A DNA stretch of 19,652 nucleotides, taken from positions 1 to 19,652 of the forward strand of contig CAZYHR010000066.1 of assembly GCA_964647395.1 (NCBI GenBank), given 5' to 3'. Positions 1 through 8,031 of this stretch are shown in pieces; position 1 is the first letter of the stretch; each line of letters begins with the position of its first letter. The notes below the pieces were generated by a model. It was not told where the DNA came from. It ran no database searches and saw nothing but the letters and a program-made list of their open reading frames with translations. The translations under genes and the position numbers were made by a program. Source of the DNA: Phosphoribacter sp964647395 (GTDB taxonomy: Bacteria > Actinomycetota > Actinomycetes > Actinomycetales > Dermatophilaceae).

Positions 1-556
1 TGAAGTCGTGGAAGTCGTGCTCCTCGAACAGGCCGGCCTCCCACACGGCCGACTCGACCAGCGCCTCCGGGGTGGCCTTGCCGTACTTCGCCAGCAGCCG
101 CTTGTCCAGCGAGCCGGCGTTGACCCCGATGCGGATCGAGACGCCGGCGGCCGCGGCCCGCCGGGCGATCTCGCCGACCTGGTCGTCGAACTGCCGGATG
201 TTGCCCGGGTTGACCCGCACGGCCGCACACCCGGCGTCGATGGCGGCATAGACGTACTTGGGCTGGAAGTGGATGTCGGCGATGACCGGGAGCTGGCTCT
301 TGCGGGCGATCGCCGGCAGGGCGTCGGCGTCGTCCTGGCTCGGGCAGGCGACCCGGACGATGTCGCAGCCGGCGGCGGTGAGCTCGGCGATCTGCTGCAG
401 GGTCGCGTCGACGTCGGCGGTGAGCGTCGTGGTCATCGACTGCACGGTCACCGGCGCGTCGCCGCCGACCTCGACCTTGCCCACCCGGATCTTGCGGGAA
501 CGGCGGCGCGGGGCGATGAGCGCAGGGACGGACGGCATACCGAGGGGGACCGACAT
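1..556 (-). CDS. ispG: IspG (GcpE), 4-hydroxy-3-methylbut-2-enyl diphosphate synthase, N-terminal part
   Basis: This enzyme reduces methylerythritol cyclodiphosphate to HMBPP in the MEP isoprenoid pathway in the cytoplasm, using a [4Fe-4S] cluster. Only the first 185 codons lie in the window; the cluster-binding C-terminal region is beyond the left edge. The visible part is the TIM-barrel domain with family landmarks: PVTVQSMTTT near residues 36-45, GCDIVRVACP, LPVIADIHF, AVRVNPGNI and IRIGVNAGSLDKRLL. The start is the ATG at 556-554. A GAGGGA stretch about 10 bases upstream is a weak ribosome site. The gene follows a methyltransferase on the same strand after 32 bases that contain a perfect hairpin, so it may have its own expression control. 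In Mycobacterium ispG adjoins a DUF4081-GNAT gene; here that gene lies about 1.5 kb away on the other strand. Confidence 0.95.
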   Translation of the reverse strand, partial: MSVPLGMPSVPALIAPRRRSRKIRVGKVEVGGDAPVTVQSMTTTLTADVDATLQQIAELTAAGCDIVRVACPSQDDADALPAIARKSQLPVIADIHFQPKYVYAAIDAGCAAVRVNPGNIRQFDDQVGEIARRAAAAGVSIRIGVNAGSLDKRLLAKYGKATPEALVESAVWEAGLFEEHDFHDF

Positions 557-572
557 ACCGCCATCATCCCTC

Positions 573-589
573 AGTCCGGCGGCCGGACT
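573..589 (-). terminator. Hairpin between methyltransferase and ispG
   Basis: AGTCCGG and CCGGACT form a perfect 7-bp stem around a 3-base loop. It touches the methyltransferase stop codon and lies 16 bases before the ispG ATG. There is no T-run, so it is a candidate factor-assisted terminator or a structured leader of ispG; the sequence does not decide which. Confidence 0.4.
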
Positions 590-1233
590 CACCCGCGCAG
601 CAGGATCGCGGTGAGCCAGTCGCCGTCCGGCTCGAAGGGGCGCAGGTCCCAGCCGCCCAGCAGCAACTGCTCCTGGAAGCCCACGATGGCGGCGTCCTCG
701 CGGAACTCCGCGAACGAGTACCCGCGGTCGGCGCCGAACCCGACGGCCGCCCGGCCCTCGGGCACGAGGTGCTGGAAGAGCCGGTCGAGCACGTCGCGCC
801 GGGTCTGCGGGGCGACGAAGGTCATGACGTTGCCGGCGCACACCACGGCATCGAACCGATCGGGTATGCCGCGGCGCGGCAGGTCGAGCGTCGCCAGGTC
901 GTCGACCAGCCAGGTCGGGCCCGGATGGTCGTCGCGGGCAGCGGCGACCAGCACCGGGTCGACGTCGACCCCGACGACTGTGTGCCCGCAGGCGTGCAGG
1001 TGCCCGCCGATGCGGCCCGTGCCGCAGCCCGCGTCGAGCACCCGCGAGCCTCGGCCGATCATGGCGTCCACCGTGCGGGCCTCGCCGACGATGTCCTCGC
1101 CGCGCTCGGCCATGGCCCGGAACCGCTGGACGTACCACCGCGAGTGGCTCGGGTTTTCGGCGACCTTGCGTTCCCACAGGCTGGGGATCCGGTCGGCCGG
1201 CAGCCCGTCCCCGTCGAGCTCGGCGCCGGTCAT
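589..1233 (-). CDS. Class I SAM-dependent methyltransferase, substrate unknown
   Basis: A 214-residue cytoplasmic protein with the Rossmann fold of class I methyltransferases. Motif I, VLDAGCGTG, is at residues 65-73. The acidic end of strand beta-2, VVGVDVDP, is at 86-93, and WLVDDLATLDL follows as the post-II region. The N-terminal 50 residues include a segment, NPSHSRWYVQRFRAMAERGE, often seen in actinobacterial members of this family. Its ATG at 1233-1231 overlaps the hisF stop codon (ATGA), so translation is probably coupled to hisF and the two form an operon. Nothing visible identifies the methyl acceptor. The closeness to hisF does not by itself imply a role in histidine synthesis, because no other his gene is present here. 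Confidence 0.85.
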   Translation of the reverse strand: MTGAELDGDGLPADRIPSLWERKVAENPSHSRWYVQRFRAMAERGEDIVGEARTVDAMIGRGSRVLDAGCGTGRIGGHLHACGHTVVGVDVDPVLVAAARDDHPGPTWLVDDLATLDLPRRGIPDRFDAVVCAGNVMTFVAPQTRRDVLDRLFQHLVPEGRAAVGFGADRGYSFAEFREDAAIVGFQEQLLLGGWDLRPFEPDGDWLTAILLRG

Positions 1234-2003
1234 CGGACCTCGATCCCGTCCGCGCGCAGCGCGTCCTTGACCTGCCCGACGGTCAGCTCGCCGAAGTGGA
1301 ACACGCTCGCGGCGAGCACCGCGTCGGCGCCGGCCCGCACCGCCGGGGCGAAGTGCTCGACGGCCCCCGCGCCACCGCTGGCGATGACCGGGATGGACAC
1401 GGCCGCCCGGACCGCCCGGATCAGCTCGAGGTCGAAGCCGTCCTTGGTGCCGTCGGCGTCCATCGAGTTGAGCAGGATCTCGCCGGCCCCGAGCTGCTGG
1501 GCCCGCGCGCACCAGGCGATCGCGTCCAGGTCGACTGGCGTGCGGCCCCCGTGGGTCGTCATGACGAAGTCCCCGGTCGGCCGGCCGTCGTCGTCGCGGC
1601 GGCGGCGGACGTCGGCCGACAGGACGAGCACCTGCGCGCCGAACCGGTCGGCGATCTCGCCGATGAGCTCCGGCCGGGCGATGGCGGCGGTGTTGACCCC
1701 GACCTTGTCGGCCCCGGCGCGCAGCAGCCGGTCGACATCGTCCACGCTGCGCACCCCACCTCCGACGGTCAGCGGGATGAAGACCTGCTCGGCGGTGCGG
1801 CTGACCACCTCGTAGGTCGTCTCGCGGTTGCCGCTGCTGGCGGTGACGTCGAGGAAGGTCAGCTCGTCGACGCCCTGCCGGTCGTAGGACAGGGCCAGCT
1901 CCACCGGGTCGCCGGCGTCGCGCAGGTCGGCGAAGTTGACTCCCTTGACGACCCGACCGGCGTCGACGTCGAGGCAGGCGATGACTCGGATGGCCACAGG
2001 CAT
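1230..2003 (-). CDS. hisF: HisF, imidazole glycerol phosphate synthase cyclase subunit
   Basis: HisF, with the glutaminase HisH, converts PRFAR and ammonia to imidazole glycerol phosphate and AICAR, linking histidine and purine synthesis. At 257 residues it has the usual length. The (beta-alpha)8-barrel landmarks are present: VIACLDVDAGRVVKGVNF at residues 7-24, FLDVTAS, PLTVGGGVR, KVGVNTAAI and VIASGGAGAVEHF. The catalytic aspartates expected from the Thermotoga enzyme match D12 and D131. The segment after D131, VRRRRDDDG, is unusually arginine-rich. The ATG at 2003-2001 has no good ribosome site, but a TAGATT element ends 6 bases upstream, which suggests a leaderless message. hisH and the other his genes are not in the window. 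Confidence 0.96.
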   Translation of the reverse strand: MPVAIRVIACLDVDAGRVVKGVNFADLRDAGDPVELALSYDRQGVDELTFLDVTASSGNRETTYEVVSRTAEQVFIPLTVGGGVRSVDDVDRLLRAGADKVGVNTAAIARPELIGEIADRFGAQVLVLSADVRRRRDDDGRPTGDFVMTTHGGRTPVDLDAIAWCARAQQLGAGEILLNSMDADGTKDGFDLELIRAVRAAVSIPVIASGGAGAVEHFAPAVRAGADAVLAASVFHFGELTVGQVKDALRADGIEVR

Positions 2004-2009
2004 GACCCA

Positions 2010-2015
2010 AATCTA
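2010..2015 (-). promoter_or_regulatory. -10 element of hisF, probably leaderless
   Basis: On the minus strand TAGATT matches the actinobacterial -10 pattern TANNNT. It ends 6 bases before the hisF ATG, so transcription would start at or next to the start codon. No clear -35 element is seen. Confidence 0.5.
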
Positions 2016-2053
2016 GGCGGCTCGGCGCGCGCGCCCACACCGACCTCGCGTGG

Positions 2054-2059
2054 CACTCT
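2054..2059 (+). promoter_or_regulatory. Possible -10 element of the GNAT gene
   Basis: CACTCT is a one-mismatch version of TANNNT and ends 7 bases before the GTG chosen as start. It would drive a leaderless message divergent from hisF. The match is weak. Confidence 0.25.
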
Positions 2060-2066
2060 TGTCCTT

Positions 2067-2912
2067 GTGCTGCGCACCCAGGCCCCCGTGCGAGCGCTGA
2101 CGCCCGCCGATCGTCACGAGGCGTTGGCCCTGTGCGCACGCGATCCGGCCGCCAACGTCTTCGTCGCCGGCCGGATCGAGGAGGGAGCGCTGTTCTCGCT
2201 GCCCGGCTCGGTGCTCGGCTATCACGTCGACGGCCAGTTGCGCTCGCTGGTCTGGGCCTCGGCCAACCTCGTGCCGGTCGGGTGCGACGAGGAGGCCCTC
2301 GACGCGCTCGCCAACCGGGTGCGCCGCTGGCGCCGGCAGTGCGCCTCGATCTTCGGGCCCAGCGACCAGGTGCTCGGGCTGTGGCAGCGGCTGGAGCGCG
2401 ACTGGGGACGCTGCCGGGCGATCCGCACCGAGCAACCGCTGCTGGCCGTCGCCGAGCTGTCCAGACCCTTCGACCAGGCTCCCGACCCGCGCGTGCGGGT
2501 GGCCCGCGGCGACGAGGTCGACATCGTGCTGCCCGCCGCCGCAGCGATGTTCACCGACGAGATCGGCTACCCGCCCTTCGTCGGCTCCTCCGCGGCCTAC
2601 CGGACGTTGATCTCCGGGCTGATCCGCACCGGCCGGACGCTGGCCTGGATCCACGACGGCCGGTGCCTGTTCAAGGCCGACATCGGCTCGGTCGGGGTCG
2701 GCGCCGCGCAGATCCAGGGTGTCTGGCTCACCCCCGGGCTGCGCGGCCGCGGCCTGGGCAAGCCGCTGGTGGCCGCCGCCACCGCCCTCGTGCTGCGCGA
2801 CCACGCGCCGCTGGCCACGCTCTACGTCAACGACTTCAACAGCCCCGCCCGGGCCACGTACGACGGCTTGGGCTACCGGCGGGTGGGCACCTTCACGACG
2901 GTCTTGCTGTAG
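2067..2912 (+). CDS. GNAT acetyltransferase with N-terminal DUF4081 domain
   Basis: A 281-residue cytoplasmic protein. Residues about 10-115 fit the DUF4081 domain (it begins VRALTPADRHEALALC and holds NVFVAGRIEEG). Residues about 140-281 are a GNAT fold, with the acetyl-CoA loop in LTPGLRGRGLGKPLVAAA near 221-238 and the final NSPARATYDGLGYRRVGTF typical of GNAT enzymes. The acceptor is unknown. In Mycobacterium tuberculosis a protein of this architecture is encoded next to ispG, so this gene is probably its counterpart with hisF and a methyltransferase inserted and the strand changed. The GTG at 2067 was chosen because LRTQAPVR follows it and a weak -10 is 7 bases upstream; there is no ribosome site. 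A GTG at 2088 is the alternative. Confidence 0.85.
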   Translation: MLRTQAPVRALTPADRHEALALCARDPAANVFVAGRIEEGALFSLPGSVLGYHVDGQLRSLVWASANLVPVGCDEEALDALANRVRRWRRQCASIFGPSDQVLGLWQRLERDWGRCRAIRTEQPLLAVAELSRPFDQAPDPRVRVARGDEVDIVLPAAAAMFTDEIGYPPFVGSSAAYRTLISGLIRTGRTLAWIHDGRCLFKADIGSVGVGAAQIQGVWLTPGLRGRGLGKPLVAAATALVLRDHAPLATLYVNDFNSPARATYDGLGYRRVGTFTTVLL

Positions 2913-2914
2913 CC

Positions 2915-4405
2915 ATGGCACCGCCCCGGTATGCCGCGCGGCTGGCCCTGCTGGTCCTGGCGCTCTCGGCCCTGCTGGCCGGGTGCACCACCCCACCGGG
3001 GCCACCGACGCCGGGGGCACCGAGCGGCCCGACCTCGGCGACCACGACGGACCGCATCGGCGGCGACCGGGACGTCGTGGTCAACCTCTTCCAGTGGAAC
3101 TGGCGCTCGGTGGCGGCCGAGTGCCCCGGCCTCGGCGCGGCCGGCTACGCCGGCGTGCAGGTGTCGCCGGCCCAGGAGCACGTCGAGGTCGTCAAGAACC
3201 CCTGGTGGGTCGACTACCAGCCGGTCTCCTACCGGCTGATCACCCGGCGCGGGGACCGCGCGGCCTACCAGTCGATGATCCAGGCCTGCCACGCCGCGGG
3301 GGTGCGCATCTATGCCGACACCGTCGTCAACCACATGGCCGGCGGCGACGGTGGGGTCGGCTTCGGCGGGTCCGCGTGGACGCACTACGACTACCCGGGC
3401 ATCTACCAGACCCAGGACTTCCACCACTGCGGGCTCACCGAGGGCGACGACATTCGCGACTACCGCAGCCGCGAGCAGGTGCAGCGTTGCGAGTTGGTCA
3501 ACCTCGCCGACCTCGCGACCGAATCCGACTACGTGCGAGGCAGACTCGCGGCATACCTCAACGACCTCGTCTCGCTGGGCGTGGACGGCTTCCGGGTCGA
3601 CGCCGCCAAGCACCTGCCGGCCGCGGACCTGGCCAACATCCTGGGACGGGTGTCCCGACCGGTGGACGTCTACCAGGAGGTCATCGACAAGGGCGGCGAG
3701 CCGATCTCGATGACCGAGTACACCGGCTCGGGCAAGGTGCTCGTCTTCACCTACGGCGACCAGGTCGGCTCGGCGTTCCAGTGGGGCAGCATCGCCGGGC
3801 TGCGCCGGCTCGCCGGCGCCGTGGACGGCACCAAGGCGCGGGTCTTCCTCGACAACCACGACACCCAGCGTCACGGCGGGGCGCAGGTGCTGACCTTCAA
3901 GCAGCCCCGGTTGTACGCGTTGGCAACGGTTTTCATGCTCGCCTGGCCCTACGGCGAGCCGATCGTCATGTCGTCCTACGACTTCACCGATCCCGACGCC
4001 GGGCCGCCGTCGGTCGACGACCGGGGCACGACCAAGGACACCAGCTGCGGCCAGGACGGCTGGCAGTGCGAGCACCGGTGGCAGTCGACGGTCGGCATGG
4101 TCGGCTTCCACAACACCGTCAAGGGCACCGGGGTGGACCGCTGGTGGGACGACGGCGCCAACGCCGTCGCCTTCGCCCGCGGCGACCGGGGCTACGTCGT
4201 GGTCAACAACGTGACGAGCCCGCTCGCCGGGCGCTCGTTCGAGACCGGTCTGCCGCCCGGCGCCTACTGCGACGTGGTGCACGGCGCGCTCACCGGCGGT
4301 CGGTGTTCCGGCCCGACGATCACCGTCGCGCCGGGCGGTTGGTTCACCGCCGACGTCGGCCCGCTGGACGCGGTCGCCATCCACGTCGGGGCGCGGGTCG
4401 GCTGA
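2915..4405 (+). CDS. Secreted lipoprotein alpha-amylase, GH13, animal/Streptomyces type
   Basis: A 496-residue alpha-amylase predicted to hydrolyse alpha-1,4-glucan outside the cell. Residues 1-24 are a lipoprotein signal (ALLVLALSALLAGC, lipidated C24), followed by a Pro/Thr-rich linker to about 45. The GH13 barrel shows region I DTVVNH (135-140), region II GFRVDAAKH with nucleophile D229, region III YQEVI with acid/base E255, and region IV FLDNHDTQRH with D316. R227, N314 and R332 fall where chloride-dependent amylases bind chloride, and PRLYALATVFMLAWPYG with VMSSYDF closely resembles animal and Streptomyces enzymes. The C-terminal beta domain is present, with no extra starch-binding module. 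The ATG is 2 bases after the GNAT stop with no ribosome site, so coupled translation is likely. The lipid anchor is unusual, because most relatives are freely secreted. Confidence 0.93.
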   Translation: MAPPRYAARLALLVLALSALLAGCTTPPGPPTPGAPSGPTSATTTDRIGGDRDVVVNLFQWNWRSVAAECPGLGAAGYAGVQVSPAQEHVEVVKNPWWVDYQPVSYRLITRRGDRAAYQSMIQACHAAGVRIYADTVVNHMAGGDGGVGFGGSAWTHYDYPGIYQTQDFHHCGLTEGDDIRDYRSREQVQRCELVNLADLATESDYVRGRLAAYLNDLVSLGVDGFRVDAAKHLPAADLANILGRVSRPVDVYQEVIDKGGEPISMTEYTGSGKVLVFTYGDQVGSAFQWGSIAGLRRLAGAVDGTKARVFLDNHDTQRHGGAQVLTFKQPRLYALATVFMLAWPYGEPIVMSSYDFTDPDAGPPSVDDRGTTKDTSCGQDGWQCEHRWQSTVGMVGFHNTVKGTGVDRWWDDGANAVAFARGDRGYVVVNNVTSPLAGRSFETGLPPGAYCDVVHGALTGGRCSGPTITVAPGGWFTADVGPLDAVAIHVGARVG

Positions 4406-4428
4406 CCGGGGCCGCCCCAGCCGGTCAG
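4402..4428. terminator. Bidirectional hairpin between amylase and PPOX gene
   Basis: CTGACCGG at 4402-4409 pairs perfectly with CCGGTCAG at 4421-4428. A second pairing, GGGG with CCCC, is possible inside. Both convergent stop codons lie within the stem arms. There is no T-run. It probably serves as a shared end signal for both genes. Confidence 0.6.
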
Positions 4429-5096
4429 TAGAGCGCCTCCCGGCCGCCGTAGGAGTCGATCTGGCGGGCCTCGATCTGCTCGACCGTGCCGGTGAGCGGG
4501 ACCGCCCGGCCCTCGGCGCGCAGCGCGCGGGCGGTGGCCGAGACGTCGGCGGCGTCCGCGGGCCGCCAGGTCTCGGGGTGCCAGGCCTGGGCCCGGACCA
4601 GCGACTTCGCGCAGTGCCCGAAGACCTCCTCGACCTCGACCACGAGCGCCAGCACCGGACGCCGCCCCTGGACGGCGAGGGCGTCGAACCACGGTGCGGC
4701 GCTGACCAACCGGGCCCGGCCGTTGACCCGCAGCGTGTCCGAGCGGCCCGGCACGACGAAGACCAGGCCGACGTGCGGGTTGACCAGGATGTTGCGGTAG
4801 CCGTCGACCCGCCGGTTGCCGGGCCGCTCGGCGATGGCCAGGGTGCGGTCGTCCAGGACGTGCACCAGGGTGCCCGCCGGGTCGCCCTTGGGCGAGGCGT
4901 CGCACCGGCCGTCGGCGTCGCTGGTGGCGACGAAGCACAGGCGCGCCGCGGCCAGGAATCCCCGATCGGCCTCGTCGAGGCCGGGGCGCACCTTGTCGCG
5001 GGTGCGTGGCACCGGCAGGCCGATGATCCGCTCGAGCTCCTGGACGGTCGTCACGGTGCTGCCGGCGGGCTCGGTGCCGGTCCGCGGCTCGATCAC
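4425..5096 (-). CDS. PPOX-type FMN-dependent flavoprotein
   Basis: A 223-residue protein of the pyridoxamine-5'-phosphate-oxidase-like split-barrel superfamily, resembling the MSMEG_1061 group. Supporting stretches are FLAAARLCFVATSDADGRCD, SPKGDPAGTLVHVLDDRTLA, RPGNRRVDGYRNILVNPHVG and VVPGRSDTLRVNGRARLV, which form the flavin-binding barrel. The C-terminal part carries HCAKSLVRAQAWHPETW, typical of this subgroup. Such proteins use FMN or sometimes F420; the substrate cannot be read here. The start is the GTG at 5096-5094, whose last bases overlap the stop of a short upstream ORF (GTGA). The ribosome site is weak, so coupling to that short ORF is plausible. It converges on the amylase gene with a shared palindrome. 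Confidence 0.85.
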   Translation of the reverse strand: MIEPRTGTEPAGSTVTTVQELERIIGLPVPRTRDKVRPGLDEADRGFLAAARLCFVATSDADGRCDASPKGDPAGTLVHVLDDRTLAIAERPGNRRVDGYRNILVNPHVGLVFVVPGRSDTLRVNGRARLVSAAPWFDALAVQGRRPVLALVVEVEEVFGHCAKSLVRAQAWHPETWRPADAADVSATARALRAEGRAVPLTGTVEQIEARQIDSYGGREALY

Positions 5097-5209
5097 GACG
5101 ATGCCCCGTCCGCCAGGGCCCGCCGACCGACGCCGGTCGGCTCGCGCCGGTCGGCGAGCCGGGCTCGGCGCTCGCGGTGGACGGCCGGCCGGATCTCGAC
5201 ACCAGTCAT
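5093..5209 (-). CDS. Possible 38-codon ORF coupled to the PPOX gene
   Basis: An ATG at 5209-5207 opens a 38-codon, Arg-rich frame (MTGVEIRPAVHRERRARLAD...), whose TGA overlaps the PPOX start as GTGA. A TTTAGT element, close to a -10, ends 6 bases before this ATG, the same spacing as the other probable leaderless starts in the window. Most third codon positions are G or C, as in the real genes. It could be a small leader protein giving coupled translation of the flavoprotein, or the residue of a longer gene. No family is recognised. Confidence 0.35.
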   Translation of the reverse strand: MTGVEIRPAVHRERRARLADRREPTGVGRRALADGASS

Positions 5210-5318
5210 GCCACCACTAAACAGCACGACCCGGCCGCGGGTGCCGTACCGCACCGACGGGCGCCCCCCGCTCGACCCTGGCCGCGGGACGACGCCCAGC
5301 GGGCGGCATCCGGGCGGA

Positions 5319-5324
5319 TATCCT
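5319..5324 (+). promoter_or_regulatory. -10 element of proS
   Basis: TATCCT fits TANNNT and lies 26 bases before the proS GTG. That gives a short leader holding the strong ribosome site GAAGGAGA just before the start. No convincing -35 is seen. Confidence 0.5.
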
Positions 5325-5350
5325 GCCCGCGAACCCCGAAGGAGAGATCT

Positions 5351-7126
5351 GTGACCGTCCTGCGCATGTCCTCGCTGTTCCTGCGGACCCTCCGCGAGGA
5401 CCCCGCCGACGCCGAGGTGCCCAGCCACAAGCTGCTCGTCCGGGCCGGCTACATCCGCCGGGTCAGCCCGGGCATCTACACCTGGCTGCCGCTGGGCCTG
5501 CGGGTGCTGGGCAACGTCGAGCGGATCGTCCGCGAGGAGATGGACCAGATCAGCCAGGAGCTGCTGTTCCCGGCGCTGCTGCCGCGCGAGCCCTACGAGG
5601 CCAGCGGCCGGTGGACCGAGTACGGCGACAACATCTTCCGGCTCAAGGACCGCAAGCAGGCCGACTACCTGCTCGGGCCGACCCACGAGGAGCTGTTCAC
5701 GCTGACCGTCAAGGACATGTTCAGCTCCTACAAGGATCTGCCGATCAACCTCTACCAGATCCAGATCAAGTACCGCGACGAGGCGCGGCCGCGGGCCGGG
5801 CTGTTGCGCGGTCGCGAGTTCATCATGAAGGACTCCTACAGCTTCGACATCGACGAGGCCGGGCTGGAGAAGTCGTATGCCGCGCACCGCGACGCCTACA
5901 TCAAGATCTTCGACCGGCTGGGCTTCCACTACGTCATCGTCCAGGCGATGGCCGGGGCGATGGGGGGCAGCAAGAGCGAGGAGTTCCTGGCCACCGCGGA
6001 GAACGGCGAGGACACCTATGTCCGGTGCGACTCGTGCGGCTACGCCGCCAATGTCGAGGCGGTCCGGGTCACCGCCCCGGAGCCGCTCGACTGGACCGGT
6101 CGGCCGCCCGCGCAGGTCATCGACACCCCGGGCACCCCGACCATCGAGAGCCTCGTCGACTTCGTCAACGCGGCGCACCCGCGGGAGGGCGCGCCGTGGG
6201 GCGCCGCCGACACGCTCAAGAACGTCGTCGTCCTGCTGCGCCACCCCGACGGCACCCGCGAGCCGCTGGTCGTCGGCCTGCCCGGTGATCGCGAGGTCGA
6301 CGAGCGGCGCCTGGCCGCCCAGGTCGAGCCGGCCGTCGTCGAGCCGTTCGACGAGGCGCAGTTCGCCCGGCACCCGGGTCTGGTGCGGGGCTACATCGGT
6401 CCCGCCGCGCTCGGCGCCGGGTCGGCCACCGGCATCCGCTATCTGGTCGACCCCCGGGTCGTCGCCGGGACCACCTGGGTCACCGGGGCCGACGAGCCGG
6501 GCCGGCACGTCATCGGCCTGGTCGCCGGTCGTGACTTCACCCCGGACGGCACCATCGAGGCGGCCGAGGTGCGGGTGGGCGACCGGTGCCCGTCGTGCGG
6601 GCAGGGCGACGGGCTGCAGGCCGCGCGCGGCATCGAGATGGGGCACATCTTCCAGTTGGGCACCAAGTACGCGCAGGCCCTGGACCTGCGGGTCCTCGAC
6701 GAGCACGGCAAGCTGCGCACCGTCGTCATGGGTTCCTACGGCGTCGGTGTCTCGCGCGCCGTCGCCTGCATCGCCGAGGGCAACCACGACGAGGCCGGGC
6801 TGATCTGGCCCCGCGAGATCAGCCCGGCAGACGTGCACGTCGTCGCGACCGGCAAGGACGAATCCGTCTTCGTCGCAGCCGAATCCCTGGTCCGCGAGCT
6901 GTCGGCCGCCGGGGTGTCCTCGATCCTCGACGACCGGCGCGGGGTGTCGCCGGGGGTGAAGTTCAAGGACTCCGAACTGCTCGGGGTGCCGACCATCGTC
7001 GTCGTCGGCCGCGGCCTGGCCGACGGTTCGATCGAGATCAAGGACCGGCGCAGCGGGCAACGGCGTGAGGTGCACGTCGACGACGCCGCCGCCCAGGTGC
7101 TGCGCGAGGTGCGGGGCGGGCGGTGA
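5351..7126 (+). CDS. proS: Prolyl-tRNA synthetase, bacterial type with editing domain
   Basis: ProRS charges tRNA-Pro with proline in the cytoplasm. At 591 residues it has the bacterial (type 1) length. Residues 1-220 hold the first part of the class II core: SHKLLVRAGYIRRVSPGIYTWLPLG, LLGPTHEELFT and motif 2 around RDEARPRAGLLRGREFIMKD at 142-161. An insertion of roughly 240-400, which clears mischarged Ala-tRNA-Pro in this family, is bracketed by CDSCGYAANVE and CPSCGQ. Motif 3 appears as VMGSYGVGVSRAVACIAEG, and the anticodon-binding domain closes the protein. The start is the GTG at 5351, preceded by GAAGGAGA at a suitable distance; an ATG six codons in is less well placed. The stop overlaps the start of the PfkB kinase (GTGA), so the two genes are cotranscribed. 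Confidence 0.97.
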   Translation: MTVLRMSSLFLRTLREDPADAEVPSHKLLVRAGYIRRVSPGIYTWLPLGLRVLGNVERIVREEMDQISQELLFPALLPREPYEASGRWTEYGDNIFRLKDRKQADYLLGPTHEELFTLTVKDMFSSYKDLPINLYQIQIKYRDEARPRAGLLRGREFIMKDSYSFDIDEAGLEKSYAAHRDAYIKIFDRLGFHYVIVQAMAGAMGGSKSEEFLATAENGEDTYVRCDSCGYAANVEAVRVTAPEPLDWTGRPPAQVIDTPGTPTIESLVDFVNAAHPREGAPWGAADTLKNVVVLLRHPDGTREPLVVGLPGDREVDERRLAAQVEPAVVEPFDEAQFARHPGLVRGYIGPAALGAGSATGIRYLVDPRVVAGTTWVTGADEPGRHVIGLVAGRDFTPDGTIEAAEVRVGDRCPSCGQGDGLQAARGIEMGHIFQLGTKYAQALDLRVLDEHGKLRTVVMGSYGVGVSRAVACIAEGNHDEAGLIWPREISPADVHVVATGKDESVFVAAESLVRELSAAGVSSILDDRRGVSPGVKFKDSELLGVPTIVVVGRGLADGSIEIKDRRSGQRREVHVDDAAAQVLREVRGGR

Positions 7127-8031
7127 CGCCCGGGAGGGCGGCATACCCGATCGAGGTGCTCGTGCTCGGCGGGGTGGGACTGGACACGATCATCCGGGTG
7201 CCGGTGCTGCCGCTGCCGCTGGTCGACACGCTCCACGTGCCGTCGACCCATCGCTACGCCGGGCACTCCGGCAGCGGGTGGGCGCTGTCGCTGCACGCCC
7301 TCGGCGTGCGGACCCATCTGCTCGACCTCGTCGGCGGGGACGTCGAGGGAGCGGTCGTCCGCCAACTGTTCACCGCCGCCGGGCTGCCCTTCACCGGGGT
7401 GGTCGTGCCCGAGGGCACCAAGCGCAGCGTCAACCTCGTCGCCGACGACGGGACGCGGATGTCCTTGCACGACGGGCGTGCCCAACGACTGCACGACCGC
7501 GACCGGCGCTGCCACGAGGGGCTGCTCGAGCGGTCGGGGCACGTCCACGTGACGATCAACGACTGGACCCGGGTGGCGATGCGCGACGCGGTCGCGCGTG
7601 GCCGGACCGTGTCGACCGACCTCAACGACTGGGACGGGCGCAACCCCTACCACGAGGAGTTCGGGTATGCCGCCGACCTCGTCCTGCTCTCGACGGTCGC
7701 CCTCGACGACGTGGTCGGGACCGTGGGGCGGCTGTTCGAGCGGGGTCGCGCGCAGTGCATCGTCACGACGTCGGGGGCGGTCGGTTCGACGGTCTGGCGA
7801 CGTGGCGCGGAGCCGGTGTCGGTGTCCGCACTGACGCCGCCCGGGCCGGTGGTCGACGCCAACGGGGCCGGCGACGCCTTCGGCGCCGGGTTCGTCGCCG
7901 CCTGGCTCACCGGGGCCGACGACCGCACCTGCGCGCGGTGGGGCAGTGCCGCGGGCGCCCATGCCTGCACCGTCCCCGGCACCAACGCCGACCCCGTCGA
8001 CCGGGAGCGGTTGCTCGCGCTGCTGGGGTGA
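7123..8031 (+). CDS. PfkB-family carbohydrate kinase
   Basis: A 302-residue kinase of the ribokinase/PfkB family. The N-terminus has the first strand EVLVLGGVGLDTIIRVP and the substrate-lid region, and the C-terminus has the family signature VVDANGAGDAFGAGF with the catalytic base D251 in GAGD. The usual DTTGAGD is DANGAGD here, and the N-terminal GGN-like motif reads GHSGSGWALSLHALG. The sugar or nucleoside substrate cannot be deduced. The GTG start at 7123 overlaps the proS stop codon by 4 bases, so translation is coupled to proS, although no functional link between the two is obvious. The gene converges on a DUF4253 gene with a structured junction. Confidence 0.9.
   Translation: MTPGRAAYPIEVLVLGGVGLDTIIRVPVLPLPLVDTLHVPSTHRYAGHSGSGWALSLHALGVRTHLLDLVGGDVEGAVVRQLFTAAGLPFTGVVVPEGTKRSVNLVADDGTRMSLHDGRAQRLHDRDRRCHEGLLERSGHVHVTINDWTRVAMRDAVARGRTVSTDLNDWDGRNPYHEEFGYAADLVLLSTVALDDVVGTVGRLFERGRAQCIVTTSGAVGSTVWRRGAEPVSVSALTPPGPVVDANGAGDAFGAGFVAAWLTGADDRTCARWGSAAGAHACTVPGTNADPVDRERLLALLG

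Noticed and set aside
5093..7144. 683-codon open frame on the minus strand opposite proS
   Set aside because: It mirrors the whole of proS, has no family resemblance and reads as Asp/Val/Arg/Gly-rich low-complexity sequence, as expected from the antisense of a GC-rich gene. Only its last 38 codons are considered further.
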